A DNA stretch of 64,000 bases from Plantactinospora sp. BC1 (GCF_003030345.1 NZ_CP028158.1:1364001-1428000); one strand, 5' to 3'; shown: positions 8,289-17,725, counted from the first letter of the stretch. Numbers and translations: made by a program. The notes: a model not told the origin generated them from the sequence alone.

Positions 8289-9644
8289 GTGGAGGCTGGC
8301 AGCGCACGACGAGACGACACGGCACCGACCGGCGGGCCGGGGAACGCCCCGGCGGGCCCGTGGGTCCGCCCCGAGCCGACCCGGCAGCAGCGCCGACGCG
8401 ACCTCTACCTGGGCCTGTCGATGGCGGCGCTCGGCGTGCTCAGCGTGGTGCTGTCGAACAGCATGGGCAGCTTCCCACTCGGCACCCCGCCCTCCTGGCC
8501 GGAGCAGCTCGCCTGGGCCGTCGCCGGCGGCCTGCCGCTGATCTGGCGACGCAGTCATCCCGAGATCAGCACCGGCGTGCTCGCCGCGATCTTCATCGCC
8601 GCCCAGGTCCGACACGTTCCGGAGGTATGGGTCGCGTCCACGACGCTCTTCATCGCCCTCTACACCCTCGGCGCCTGGGGGCGGGACCGCCGACTCTCGG
8701 CCCGGATCAGGATCGGCGTCATCGTCGCGATGTTCGCCTGGCTGGTGATCGCGGCGGGCTTGAGCATCGCATCGGTGGAGGCGAAATTCCCGGGCGCGGC
8801 CGGCCCGATCTCCCCGCTCGTCGCCGTCGCGCTCACCAGCGTGCTGTTCAACCTCGCCTTCTTCCTGCTGGCCTACGTGCTCGGCAACCGCACCTGGACC
8901 TCCGCGCTGCGCCAGCACGAGCTGGAGGTGCAGGCCGAGGAGCTGCGCCGGTCCCGGGCCGAGAACGCCGAGCGGGCGGTCAACCAGGAACGGGTACGCA
9001 TCGCCCGCGAGCTGCACGACGTCGTCGCCCACCACGTCTCGGTGATGGGGGTGCAGGCCAGCGCGAGCCGGCGGGTCATGGACAAGGACCCGGCGAAGGC
9101 CAAGACCGCGCTCGCCGCCGTGGAGCAGAGCGCGCGTACCGCCGTCGACGAGTTGCGCCGGATGCTCGGGGTACTGCGCAACGCGGGCGCCGCCGACGAA
9201 TCGCTCGGCTACGGGCTGGAGCAGGTCGACAGCCTGCTCCAGAGGGCCCGGGACGCCGGGCTCGCCGTCGAGTACAAGATCTACGGCACGCCGGTGCCGG
9301 TGCCGGAGTCGGTCTCCCTGGCCGGGTACCGGGTGGTCCAGGAGGCGATGACGAACACCATCAAGCACGCCCGGGCCAGCGCGGTCGACGTACGGGTCCG
9401 GTACCTGCGCCGGGAGGTCGAGGTGGAGGTGACCGACGACGGCCGCAGCGGGCTGGCCGCCGCGCCGCCCCGGTCCGGCGGCAGCGCCGGGCTGGGCCTG
9501 ATCGGCATGCGGGAACGGGTCGCAGCGCACGACGGCAGCCTGGAGGCGGGCACCCGGCCCGACGGCGGTTTCCGGGTACGGGCCCGCTTCCCGATCGCCC
9601 AGGCCGGCGCCGCCGACGCCTCCCCCGCCAGGGCGACGGCATGA
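8289..9644 (+). CDS. Sensor histidine kinase, DesK/LiaS (HisKA_3) type
   Basis: Membrane sensor kinase, about 451 residues. Five or six hydrophobic segments lie between about residues 37 and 205, followed by a coiled-coil stretch (HELEVQAEELRRSRAENAER) and the HisKA_3 dimerisation domain with phospho-acceptor H243 (IARELHDVVAHHVS). The HATPase domain has N, G1 (VTDDGRSG) and G2 (GLGLIGMRER) boxes. The start is uncertain: GTG 8289 was chosen because an AT-rich block (ATACGCTATT) sits just upstream, suggesting a short or absent leader; ATG 8253 is in frame and possible. The end overlaps the response regulator as ATGA. The downstream ABC exporter is a likely target. Confidence 0.9.
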   Translation: MEAGSARRDDTAPTGGPGNAPAGPWVRPEPTRQQRRRDLYLGLSMAALGVLSVVLSNSMGSFPLGTPPSWPEQLAWAVAGGLPLIWRRSHPEISTGVLAAIFIAAQVRHVPEVWVASTTLFIALYTLGAWGRDRRLSARIRIGVIVAMFAWLVIAAGLSIASVEAKFPGAAGPISPLVAVALTSVLFNLAFFLLAYVLGNRTWTSALRQHELEVQAEELRRSRAENAERAVNQERVRIARELHDVVAHHVSVMGVQASASRRVMDKDPAKAKTALAAVEQSARTAVDELRRMLGVLRNAGAADESLGYGLEQVDSLLQRARDAGLAVEYKIYGTPVPVPESVSLAGYRVVQEAMTNTIKHARASAVDVRVRYLRREVEVEVTDDGRSGLAAAPPRSGGSAGLGLIGMRERVAAHDGSLEAGTRPDGGFRVRARFPIAQAGAADASPARATA

Positions 9645-10375
9645 CCGAGCCGAACCAGGAGACCCCGATCCGGGTCCTCCTCGCCGACGACCAGCATCTG
9701 GTCCGGGCCGGCCTGCGGATCATCCTGGAGACGGAGGAGGACTTCGAGGTGGTCGGCGAGGCGGCGGACGGCCGCCGGGCGGTCGAACTCGCCCTCGCCC
9801 AGCGCCCCGACGTCGTACTGCTGGACGTGGAGATGCCGCACCTGGACGGGTTGGCGGCGACCCGGCAGATCGTGGCGGCCACCGGGGCGGAGGGGCCGGC
9901 GGTGCTGATCCTGACCACCTTCGACCGGGACGACTACCTCTTCGCCGCGCTCCAGGCCGGGGCCAGCGGATTCCTGCTGAAGAACGGCTCACCCGAGGAC
10001 CTGGTCGAGGCGGTCCGGATCCTCGCCCGGGGCGACGCGCTGCTCGCCCCGCAGATCACCCGACGGGTGATCGCCACCTTCGCCAGCCCGGCCGGGGCGG
10101 CGGCCCGGACGCCCGGCCAGCCCGGCGTGGGCGACCCCGCCGACCTCGACCGGCGCCGGCTGGCCGAGCTGACCGAACGGGAGCGGGAGGTACTGGTGCA
10201 GCTCGCCGGGGGCGCCTCCAACGCCGAGATCGCCGAGCGGCTGCTGCTCGGCGAGGCGACCGTGAAGACGCACGTCTCCCGGGTACTGATGAAACTCGGG
10301 CTGCGCGACCGTACCCAGGCGGTGGTCTTCGCGTACGAGCACGGGGTGGTGACCCCGGGCGGTGCCGGCGGCTGA
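9641..10375 (+). CDS. Response regulator, NarL/LuxR family
   Basis: Two-domain response regulator, 244 residues. The receiver domain (about 10-130) has the acidic pocket LLADDQ, phospho-acceptor D62 (VVLLDVEMPH), a conserved T in ILTTFD and K in FLLKNGSPEDL. The LuxR-type helix-turn-helix (about 175-235) reads LTEREREVLVQLAGGASNAE and ATVKTHVSRVLMKLGL. It overlaps its cognate kinase by 4 bp. Kinase, regulator and ABC exporter in a row is the common NatAB/BceAB-like arrangement for sensing membrane-active compounds. Confidence 0.95.
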   Translation: MTEPNQETPIRVLLADDQHLVRAGLRIILETEEDFEVVGEAADGRRAVELALAQRPDVVLLDVEMPHLDGLAATRQIVAATGAEGPAVLILTTFDRDDYLFAALQAGASGFLLKNGSPEDLVEAVRILARGDALLAPQITRRVIATFASPAGAAARTPGQPGVGDPADLDRRRLAELTEREREVLVQLAGGASNAEIAERLLLGEATVKTHVSRVLMKLGLRDRTQAVVFAYEHGVVTPGGAGG

Positions 10376-10545
10376 CCGGCCCGGCCGCCGGGCGCGTCGC
10401 CCGGTCATACCCGCGGCGCCCGGCGGCGGAAGTGGATCATCCCTGCGGTTCCGTCGCACGGCGGACGTCAGCCGGGTCCGGCCGGATTAACCTCGTCTCC
10501 GCTGGCGCAGGGTGCGCCGGCGGAAGACCTGGCGAAGGAGGCCGG

Positions 10546-11430
10546 ATGCTGCGCGTGGCGTCCGTCGATCGGTCGTTCGGCGGCCGGAGAGTGCTCGACG
10601 ACATCTCGTTCGAGGTGGCCCCGGGGCGGATGACCGGCTTCGTCGGCGCCAACGGCGCCGGCAAGACCACCTCGATGCGGATCATCCTCGGCCTGCTCTC
10701 CGCCGACTCGGGGACGGTGACCTGGAACGGTGAGCCGGTCAGCCGGGCCGTACGGCAGCGCTTCGGCTACATGCCCGAGGAGCGCGGCCTGTACCCGAAG
10801 ATGAAGGTCCGGGAGCAGCTCGTCTACCTCGGCCGGCTCTACGGGCTGACCGCGCCGGCCGCCCGGCGCAGCGTCGACGAGCTGCTCGACCGGATCGGTC
10901 TGGCCGAGCGGGCCGACGACCCGCTGGAGAAGCTCTCCCTCGGCAACCAGCAGCGGGCCCAGATCGCGGCGGCGCTGGTGCACGACCCGGAGGTGCTGAT
11001 CCTGGACGAGCCCTTCTCCGGGCTCGACCCGATCGCCGTCGAGGTGATCGCCGGGGTGCTGCGGGAGCGGGCCGCCCGAGGGGTGCCGGTGCTCTTCTCC
11101 AGCCACCAGCTCGACGTGGTGGAGCGGCTCTGCGACGACCTGGTGATCATCGCCGCCGGGGCGGTACGCGCCGCCGGCAGCCGCGCCGAACTCCGCTCCC
11201 GGTACGCGTCCCCGCGCTACCAACTCGTCTCCGACACCGACGCCGGGTGGATCCGGGACCTGCCCGGAGTCTCCATCGTGGACCTCGACGGCGCACGGGT
11301 CGTGATCGAACTCGCCGACCCCGCCGACGACCAGACGGTGCTGCGGGCGGCCCTCGCCCGGGGCCCGGTACGCGCCTTCGGCCCCATCGTCCCCTCGCTC
11401 GCCGAGATCTTCCGGGAGGTAACCCAGTGA
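10546..11430 (+). CDS. ABC exporter ATPase (NatA/DUF4162-type)
   Basis: Cytoplasmic nucleotide-binding subunit, 294 residues. Walker A is GANGAGKTTSM (about 34-44), the signature reads LSLGNQQRAQIA and Walker B is VLILDEPFSGLDP, followed by the H-loop FSSHQLDVVE. A C-terminal domain of about 80 residues is typical of NatA-like exporters. ATG 10546 has a strong GAAGGAGG. The stop overlaps the permease start (GTGA). A 170-bp gap separates it from the response regulator, so it may have its own promoter. Confidence 0.93.
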   Translation: MLRVASVDRSFGGRRVLDDISFEVAPGRMTGFVGANGAGKTTSMRIILGLLSADSGTVTWNGEPVSRAVRQRFGYMPEERGLYPKMKVREQLVYLGRLYGLTAPAARRSVDELLDRIGLAERADDPLEKLSLGNQQRAQIAAALVHDPEVLILDEPFSGLDPIAVEVIAGVLRERAARGVPVLFSSHQLDVVERLCDDLVIIAAGAVRAAGSRAELRSRYASPRYQLVSDTDAGWIRDLPGVSIVDLDGARVVIELADPADDQTVLRAALARGPVRAFGPIVPSLAEIFREVTQ

Positions 11431-12572
11431 CCGCGATCGCACCGTCCCCGACCCGGTCGCAGTCCGACCCGGCCGCCGCCCGCACCACGCTGTGGGGCGC
11501 GACGAAGCTGGTCGCCAGGCGGGAGATCGCGGTCAAGATCCGCGATCGGACGTTCCTGATCAGCACCCTCCTCTTCCTGCTGATCGCGGCGGCCAGCACG
11601 GTGCTGCCGGCGCTCTTCGCCAACAGCAGCTCGACGGTGGCGGTGGTCGGCTCCACCGAGGCCGGCACGATGCTGGACCGGGCCGGCATGGAGGTGGTCT
11701 CCGCCACCGACGTCGCGGCGGCCGAGCAGATGGTCCGGGACGGCGACGTCGACGCCGCCGTCGTGCCGGGCGACGGGGCCGGCGGCCTCCGGGTGCTGGC
11801 GATGGACCGTACCCCGGACTCGGTGGTCCGGGCGCTGAGCAGCGCTCCCCCGGTGCAGTTGCTCGACCCGGACGCGGTCGACCCGGTGCTGGCCTTCCTG
11901 GTGCCGATGTCCTTCTCGATGGTCTTCTTCTTCGTCTCCATCAGCTTCGGGGTGCAGATCGCGCAGAGCGTCACCGAGGAGAAGCAGACCCGGATCGTGG
12001 AGATCCTGGTCGCGGCGGTACCGGTCCGGGCCCTGCTCGCCGGCAAGGTACTCGGCAACGGCGCGCTCGCGTTCGGCCAGGTGGCGCTGATCGCGCTGGT
12101 CGCGGTGGTCTCCATGCAGGCCGTCGGCGGCGACGCCGGGCTGTTGGGTCAGCTCGGCCCGGCGATCGCCTGGTTCATTCCGTTCTTCGTGGTCGGCTTC
12201 GTGCTGCTGGCCTCGCTCTGGGCGGTCACCGGCGCGCTGGTCAGCCGGCAGGAGGACATCAGCGGGGCGTCCGGCCCGGCACAGTTGGTGATCATGGTGC
12301 CGTTCTTCCTGGTGATCTTCCTCAACAGCAACCCGACGGCGATGGCGGTGCTCTCCTACGTGCCGCTCTCCGCCCCGACGGCGATGCCGCTGCGGCTCTT
12401 CTTCGGCGACGCCGCCCCTTGGGAGCCGATCCTGGCGCTGCTGCTCCTGCTCGGCGCCGCCGCGCTCTGCATCGCGCTCGCCGCCCGGCTCTACGAGGGC
12501 TCGCTGCTGCGTACCAACGGCAAGACCTCGCTGCGGGCCGCGTGGCAGGAGCGGGAGACCCGGGTCTCCTGA
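11427..12572 (+). CDS. ABC-2 type exporter permease (NatB-like)
   Basis: Integral membrane partner of the preceding ATPase, 381 residues. One N-terminal transmembrane segment (FLISTLLFLLIAAASTVL, about 46-63) is followed by an extracytoplasmic domain of about 100 residues, then five or six C-terminal membrane helices. That topology matches NatB/YhaP-like permeases. The start is GTG 11427 in a GTGA overlap with GGGAGGT upstream. Exported substrate unknown: cations, peptides or drugs are all possible. Confidence 0.9.
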   Translation: MTAIAPSPTRSQSDPAAARTTLWGATKLVARREIAVKIRDRTFLISTLLFLLIAAASTVLPALFANSSSTVAVVGSTEAGTMLDRAGMEVVSATDVAAAEQMVRDGDVDAAVVPGDGAGGLRVLAMDRTPDSVVRALSSAPPVQLLDPDAVDPVLAFLVPMSFSMVFFFVSISFGVQIAQSVTEEKQTRIVEILVAAVPVRALLAGKVLGNGALAFGQVALIALVAVVSMQAVGGDAGLLGQLGPAIAWFIPFFVVGFVLLASLWAVTGALVSRQEDISGASGPAQLVIMVPFFLVIFLNSNPTAMAVLSYVPLSAPTAMPLRLFFGDAAPWEPILALLLLLGAAALCIALAARLYEGSLLRTNGKTSLRAAWQERETRVS

Positions 12573-12588
12573 GGAGCCCGGCCGGGGA

Positions 12589-13680
12589 TCAGGATCGTGT
12601 CGCGGCGAGGCCGGAACAGCGCCTCGCCGCGCCGATCCGCTCCTCGATCCGCTCCCGGGCGGCGCCGGAGACGATCACCGGCTGACCGGTCCGGGAGACC
12701 GTGGCGGGCAGGAACTCGTTGCGCACCACCGTACGGCCCCGGACGGTCAGCCGGAGCACCCCGGAGTCGGTGCTCCTCGAGTCGCCGTACCAGAGGAAGT
12801 TGCCGAGCCCGTAGTGCACGTACGTCCGGCCGAGCCAGCCGTCGGCGAGCAGCGTGTGCGCGTGCGTACCGAGCACGATGTCGGCCCCGGCCCGGGCCAT
12901 CCGGCCGGCGAAGCTCTTCATCTCGCCGCTCGGGCACCGGTTCCCCTCGATCCCCCAGTGCATGAAGACGACCACCAGGTCGGCCCGTTCCCGCGCGGCC
13001 CGTACCGCGGCGGTGGCCCGCGCGGTGTCGAACGCCATCGCCACCCCGGGCCGGTTCGCGGTCGGCTTCCACTGCCCGGCCAGCTCGTGCACCTGCGACA
13101 TGCCGAGTACGGCGATCCGCACCCCGCGTACCGTGGTCAGCCAGGGCGCGTACGCCGCGTCGGCGTCCCGCCCCGCACCGAAGACCGGGAAGTCCGCCTC
13201 CGCCGCCGCGTCGAGGGTGTCCGCCAGCCCCACCTGCCCGTAGTCCAGCACGTGGTTGTTGGCGATCGAGGCGGCGTCCACCCCGGCGGCCCGCAGCGCC
13301 GGATAGGCGCTCTCCGGCGCCCGGAAGTGGAACCGCTTCGGCTGCGGGGTGCCCCGACCGGTCACCGCCGTCTCCAGATTCAGCACGGTCAGGTCGGCGT
13401 CCCGCAGCGTCGACGCGATCCGGCCGAACGCGGTCTCCGGCTCGTCGAGCAGCCGCAGCGTGCGCCCGGTGAAGTGGACGTCACCGGCGAACGCCAGCCG
13501 CAGTTCGACCGGCGCCGCCGGAGTCGCCGCCGGGCTGGTCGGCGCCGGAGCCGGCGGGCTCACCGACGCCCCGGGTGGGCTCGGCTCGGCCTCCGGCTCC
13601 GCCGAGCATCCGAAGAGCATCGCCGCGGCCGTGACCCCGGCCAGCACCGCCCGGCACGCCCGCACCGCCCCGCCGCTCAT
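12589..13680 (-). CDS. CapA family lipoprotein (PGA_cap metallophosphatase-like)
   Basis: Exported lipoprotein, 363 residues. The signal peptide ends in the lipobox LFGC (C25), followed by a Pro/Ser/Ala-rich spacer (about 28-57). The CapA/PgsA calcineurin-like domain has FAGDVHFTGR, DLTVLNLETAVTG, SIANNHVLDYG, VVVFMHWGIE and VLGTHAHTL, which carry the metal-ligand Asp, Asn and His. In Bacillus the family serves poly-gamma-glutamate anchoring; in actinomycetes the stand-alone lipoproteins have no firm role. No pgsBC genes are nearby, so a capsule function is not supported by context. Confidence 0.9.
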   Translation of the reverse strand: MSGGAVRACRAVLAGVTAAAMLFGCSAEPEAEPSPPGASVSPPAPAPTSPAATPAAPVELRLAFAGDVHFTGRTLRLLDEPETAFGRIASTLRDADLTVLNLETAVTGRGTPQPKRFHFRAPESAYPALRAAGVDAASIANNHVLDYGQVGLADTLDAAAEADFPVFGAGRDADAAYAPWLTTVRGVRIAVLGMSQVHELAGQWKPTANRPGVAMAFDTARATAAVRAARERADLVVVFMHWGIEGNRCPSGEMKSFAGRMARAGADIVLGTHAHTLLADGWLGRTYVHYGLGNFLWYGDSRSTDSGVLRLTVRGRTVVRNEFLPATVSRTGQPVIVSGAARERIEERIGAARRCSGLAATRS

Positions 13681-13764
13681 CCGGCGAGGGTACGCGGCGG
13701 CACGCCGGGAAACCGTCCGCCGGAGGCGTCGCCCCCGGAAAACGTTGCGCGCGGCTGCTTCTGG

Positions 13765-14391
13765 TTACCGGCGGACGAGCCGGCCGAGCAGGTCGAGTTG
13801 GCGGGAGTCCTGCAACGCGGAACCGACCGCCACCACCCGGGCACCGGCCGCGAGGAAGTCGGCGGCGTTGTCGGCGTCCACCCCGCCGGTGGCGACGAAC
13901 TTGACCGTCGGGAACGGGCCGTGCTGGGCCCGGAGCCAGCCGGTGCCGAGTTCGCTGGCCGGAAACGCCTTGAGCCAGGTGTGCCCGGCACGGAGCGCCT
14001 GGCCGATCTCCGACGAGGTGGCGACCCCGGGCAGGTGGGCGAGGCCGAGCCGGAAGCACTCGGCGGCCACCTCCGGGTCGTACCCGGGTGCCACGGTGAA
14101 GACCGCGCCGGCCTCGTACACCGTCCGGACCTGTTCCGGGGTGATCACCGTGCCGGCGCCGACCGACCGGTCCCGGTCCCGGCCGGCCGCGATGGCGGCG
14201 TGCAGCGAGGGCAGCGCGTCCGGGCTCTGCACCGGTACCTCGACCACGTCGATGCCGGCGTCCCAGGCCCGCTGGCAGAGTTCCACCGTCCGGTCCGGGT
14301 CGAACCCGCGCAGGATCGCCATCACCGGCTGGTCGGCGAAGAGGGTGTCGAAGAAGGTCGTGGAAGGGTTCGGCACGGTGGCTCCGTTCAT
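13765..14391 (-). CDS. eda: 2-dehydro-3-deoxy-phosphogluconate (KDPG) aldolase
   Basis: Class I aldolase splitting KDPG to pyruvate and glyceraldehyde 3-phosphate, 208 residues, normal for the family. The Schiff-base lysine is K141 (WLKAFPASELGTG) and the general acid/base is E51 (VVEVPVQSP). GVDADNAADFLAAGA forms the phosphate-binding end. The start overlaps the IclR stop as ATGA, so it is translationally coupled. With the KDG kinase upstream it completes KDG to pyruvate plus GAP. 4-hydroxy-2-oxoglutarate cleavage is a possible side activity. Confidence 0.92.
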   Translation of the reverse strand: MNGATVPNPSTTFFDTLFADQPVMAILRGFDPDRTVELCQRAWDAGIDVVEVPVQSPDALPSLHAAIAAGRDRDRSVGAGTVITPEQVRTVYEAGAVFTVAPGYDPEVAAECFRLGLAHLPGVATSSEIGQALRAGHTWLKAFPASELGTGWLRAQHGPFPTVKFVATGGVDADNAADFLAAGARVVAVGSALQDSRQLDLLGRLVRR

Positions 14392-15140
14392 GATCGGTGT
14401 TCTCCGGTCCAGCCGAGGTCCCGGGAGATCGCGGCGCAGGTGGCGGTCAGCTCCGGCAGGTGCTCACGGAGCCGCTCCAGCGGGGTCAGGGCGCGCAGCG
14501 CGGTGAGCGACACCGCGCCGACGACCCGCCCCCGGGCGTCCCGGACCGGTACGGCGACGCAGTTGACGAAGTCCTCGAACTCGCCGTCGTCCTCGGCCCA
14601 GCCGCGCTCGGCGATCCGGGTCAGCTCCGCCCGGAACCGCGCCGGGTCGGTGATCGAGGTGTCGGTGTGCCGGGGGTACGTCAGCCGGGCCAGGAGGCGT
14701 TCCCGGGCCGGCTCGTCGAGGTGGGCCAGGATCGCCTTGCCGACCCCGGAGGTGTGCGGGTCGACCGGCTGACCGATTCGGGACCGCATCCGCAGCGCCC
14801 CGCGACCGTCCACCTTGGCCACGTAGACGATCTCGTCGTCGACGAGTTGGGCGAGGTGCACGGTGTGGCCGTACCGGTCGCCGAGCCGGACCAAATGCGG
14901 GTGGGCGACCGGGTGCAGGTCGAGCTGCTCCACCGCGTGCTGCGCGATGGCCACCATCCGGAAGCCGATCGTGTAGCGGCCGTCGACCGGGCGGGCGAAC
15001 CCGCCCCGTTCGAGGGTCTGCACCAGCCGCAACGCGGTCGACCGGTGCACCCCGAGGTCGTCGGCGATCTCGCCGAGCGCGCGGGGCCGCTCGGCGAAGA
15101 GTTCGATGATGCGCAGGGCCCGCTCGACAGTCTGGGACAT
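14388..15140 (-). CDS. IclR family transcriptional regulator (KdgR-like by context)
   Basis: Repressor or activator, 250 residues. The N-terminal winged helix (about 1-70) has LGEIADDLGVHRSTALRLVQ; the C-terminal effector domain contains GKAILAHL and FVNCVAVPVRD, as usual for IclR proteins. It sits between kdgK and eda in one operon, so sensing of 2-keto-3-deoxygluconate is the obvious inference. Its best candidate site is the palindrome at 16192-16210 upstream of kdgK. Confidence 0.92.
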   Translation of the reverse strand: MSQTVERALRIIELFAERPRALGEIADDLGVHRSTALRLVQTLERGGFARPVDGRYTIGFRMVAIAQHAVEQLDLHPVAHPHLVRLGDRYGHTVHLAQLVDDEIVYVAKVDGRGALRMRSRIGQPVDPHTSGVGKAILAHLDEPARERLLARLTYPRHTDTSITDPARFRAELTRIAERGWAEDDGEFEDFVNCVAVPVRDARGRVVGAVSLTALRALTPLERLREHLPELTATCAAISRDLGWTGEHRS

Positions 15141-15159
15141 TGCTCCGACTCCCCCCGCC

Positions 15160-16179
15160 TCAGGCCGCCGGGCCGGCGGGCCGGTGCCAGTCGTCCAGGG
15201 TGATGCCGAGCGCGGCGCAGATCGTCGCCACCGCCGGCAGTTCGGCGAAGTCGGAGACGGAGCCGAGCGCGGCACCGGCGACCAGGTGCCCGAGCCGCAG
15301 CCGGGCGGCGGGGTCGAGGCCGCGCAGCGCGCCGGAGAGCCAACCGGCGGCGAACGCGTCGCCGGCACCGACCGGCTCGACCACCTCGACCGGCCGGGCC
15401 GGCTCGACGGTGACCCCGTCGGCGGTGAAGGCGAGCGCCTCCACCGAGCCGTTCTTCACCACCAGGGTGCCGGGCCGGTCGACCAGGGCGCGGACGTCCT
15501 CCGGTTCCTTGACGTCCCAGAGCCGCGCCGCCTCGTCCAGCCCGACGAAGACCACGTCGGCGGCCTGGGCCAGCCGGAGCAACTCGGTGGCGGCGGTGCC
15601 CCGGTCGGGCCAGAGCTGCGGCCGGTGGTTGACGTCGAAGGAGACCAGCCGCCGTCCCGCCGGCCGGCTGCTCATCAACCGTTCGACCAGCGCCCGGCAG
15701 CTCTCCGAGAGGGCCGGGGTCACGCCGCTCAGGTGCAGTACGGTCGCCGGCACCGCGTCGACCCGGGCCGCGTACCCCGGATCCATGCCGGCGGCGGCGG
15801 AACCGCTCCGGTAGTAGTAGACCTTCGTACCGTCCGGGCCGGGGTCCTTGAGGTAGACGGCGGTCGGCCGGGTCGGGTCGACCTCGACCAGCGAGGTCTC
15901 CACCCCGGCGGCCCGGACCTGCCCGACGACCAGCTCGCCGAGCGGGTCCGCACCGACCCGGCTGGCCCAGCCCGCCCGGTGGCCCAGTGCGGCGAGGAAC
16001 ATCGCGACGTTGGACTCGGCACCGCCGGCCCGGAGCACGAAGGTCGACTCGGCGTCCAGTCGCCCGCCGGGGGTCGGGGTCACCATCGCCATCGTCTCGC
16101 CGACGCAGACCGCGTCGAGCGCGGGCGTCCGCGTCGGCGGCGTCGTCGAGTCGGTGTCGACCGTCGGGACCGGGGGCAT
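15160..16179 (-). CDS. kdgK: 2-keto-3-deoxygluconate kinase (PfkB family)
   Basis: Ribokinase-fold sugar kinase, 339 residues. It has the N-terminal GGAESNVAMFLAALG signature, an EVDPTRPTAVYLKDPG substrate-lid region and the C-terminal catalytic GAGDAFAAGWLSG (catalytic Asp). Phosphorylation of KDG to KDPG is assigned from these motifs together with the downstream IclR regulator and KDPG aldolase. The 25 residues before ALDAVCVGET are Thr/Pro-rich and could mean a later true start, though no later start codon fits as well. First gene of the operon. Confidence 0.85.
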   Translation of the reverse strand: MPPVPTVDTDSTTPPTRTPALDAVCVGETMAMVTPTPGGRLDAESTFVLRAGGAESNVAMFLAALGHRAGWASRVGADPLGELVVGQVRAAGVETSLVEVDPTRPTAVYLKDPGPDGTKVYYYRSGSAAAGMDPGYAARVDAVPATVLHLSGVTPALSESCRALVERLMSSRPAGRRLVSFDVNHRPQLWPDRGTAATELLRLAQAADVVFVGLDEAARLWDVKEPEDVRALVDRPGTLVVKNGSVEALAFTADGVTVEPARPVEVVEPVGAGDAFAAGWLSGALRGLDPAARLRLGHLVAGAALGSVSDFAELPAVATICAALGITLDDWHRPAGPAA

Positions 16180-16191
16180 CGGACTCCCATC

Positions 16192-16210
16192 TGGTGCACA
16201 TGTTGCACCA
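16192..16210. promoter_or_regulatory. Perfect inverted repeat, likely IclR operator of the kdgK operon
   Basis: TGGTGCA-CATGT-TGCACCA, a perfect 7-5-7 palindrome, 13 bp before the kdgK start. A third half-site TGCACCA lies at 16224-16230, exactly 20 bp (two helical turns) from the second. Position between start codon and upstream DNA fits a repressor site for the regulator encoded in the operon. Confidence 0.65.
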
Positions 16211-16376
16211 ACTGCTCACTATCTGCACCACCTGCCGATGGCTTCACCCTAGATCAGCGATTGCCCCGCCGCGACGGCCCGCACCCGGCGGAGGGCCGGC
16301 GAGTGAGCAGGAACACCCCGCCCACACGCCCGCCGGCCTCCCGCCGGTCACCTCCACCGCCGGCCGGCGCGCGGGT

Positions 16377-17438
16377 TCAGCCGGCCGGGTCCAGGGGACC
16401 CAGCCAGCGCAGGTGACCGTCGACCCGGAGCAGCGGTACGACCACGCCGTCCGGACCGTGCATCGCGAGTTCGCCGCGAGGGTCGGCGACCTGCCCGCCG
16501 TGCGGCGCCGACGGCGGCTCCTGCCAGACGTGATAGAGCGGACCGCCGTCCCCGATCGAGTCGATCGCCCGGTCGAAGGCCGCCCGCCGAGGCACTGGCA
16601 CGTGCATCCGGGTCGCCGCGTGGAACACCACCCTCGGCTCACCGGGCGGCAGGCCACGGCCCAGTTCCGGGCAGACCCGCACCGCGTCACCGGCGACGAC
16701 GGCGGGCGGGTCGGCCGCCACCGCGTCGAGGGCGGCGTCGAGCAGCGTCGCCGCGTCCCGGTTCTCCGGCCAGACCAGCGCCCGCAGCCAGCGCCGCGCC
16801 CGCTCGTCGGTGACGTCCACCGGATTCAGGTCCACCCCGGTCCGGCTGGCGATCGGCGGTACGTCGTCCAGGTCCGGCAACGGCCCTCGGCCCAGCCACC
16901 GGCTGTCCAGGGTGACGGCGGCGTCGGCGGGCCCGAACACCTGCTCGCCGAGGAGATAGCGGTAGCGGTCCACCTGGAGGTGGATGCCGGCGCTCGACCC
17001 CACCTCGACCAGGTGCACCGGCCCGGGGCAGTGTCGCCCGACCACCCAGAGCGCGTACCGCAGCGCGATCGCCCGACGTACGACGTTGGTCTGCACCAGG
17101 CGGGTACGGACGAGTTCACCGAGTTCGGCCCGGTACCGGCGGCAGAAGTCGAGCAGTACCGGCCCGGCATCCGCCGGCTCGGCGGCCGACGAGCCGACCA
17201 GCGACGGGTAGAAGTCGCGCAGCGGGTGCCGTACCCCGGCCAGCAGCAGGTAGTGTGCCGCCCCGAAGAACAGGTACGACGCCTGCTGCCCCGGCCGCCG
17301 CCCGGTCAGCAGTTCGAGGGTCGGTCGGTCCCCCGCGACCACCGGGCAGAGCGCCCGGTAGAGCGGGGAGGTGGTGAAGGTCGCCGGCCCGGCGGCGAAG
17401 TGTTCGGAGAGTTCCTCGATCTCCCGCACCGTCGCCAT
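16377..17438 (-). CDS. DUF2332 domain protein
   Basis: Actinobacterial protein of unknown function, 353 residues, full length for DUF2332. Recognisable segments are EVGSSAGIHLQVDRYRYL, a Rossmann-like nucleotide-binding-type loop, and VTLDSRWLGRGPLPD. Some members look like degenerate SAM-dependent enzymes, but no activity is established. Starts at ATG 17438 and diverges from the MFS pump. Confidence 0.85.
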   Translation of the reverse strand: MATVREIEELSEHFAAGPATFTTSPLYRALCPVVAGDRPTLELLTGRRPGQQASYLFFGAAHYLLLAGVRHPLRDFYPSLVGSSAAEPADAGPVLLDFCRRYRAELGELVRTRLVQTNVVRRAIALRYALWVVGRHCPGPVHLVEVGSSAGIHLQVDRYRYLLGEQVFGPADAAVTLDSRWLGRGPLPDLDDVPPIASRTGVDLNPVDVTDERARRWLRALVWPENRDAATLLDAALDAVAADPPAVVAGDAVRVCPELGRGLPPGEPRVVFHAATRMHVPVPRRAAFDRAIDSIGDGGPLYHVWQEPPSAPHGGQVADPRGELAMHGPDGVVVPLLRVDGHLRWLGPLDPAG

Positions 17439-17725
17439 GTCCCTCGTTCCTGTCTCCGACGATCCGGTCCCGGTCGGGAGCTACCCGGCCGGTCCGGTAA
17501 ACCACTGCGGCGACGTTCGGGCCCGGTCGTACCGGTTCCGTGCCGGGAATGGCGATTCGGTCGGCTCCGGGCGTCGTACCAGTATCCGGTGCGTGGCGGC
17601 CGGACGGCTGTGAACTGAAGCACCTCTTGATCGACCGGGAATGTGCCGGAGCGCCAGCGGTTGGAGGCAGGTGTGATCTTCGCTGTTCCTGTTCAGACCC
17701 ACGACCACCAGCCGGGAAGGGCCTC
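17439..17725. other. Divergent intergenic region
   Basis: Non-coding DNA between the DUF2332 gene and the MFS gene. I see no confident promoter, operator or hairpin in it. Confidence 0.5.

Noticed and set aside
12491-13072. A minus-strand ORF overlapping the CapA gene
   Set aside because: Shadow of the CapA frame with Arg-rich composition; the CapA frame has a lipobox and all family motifs.
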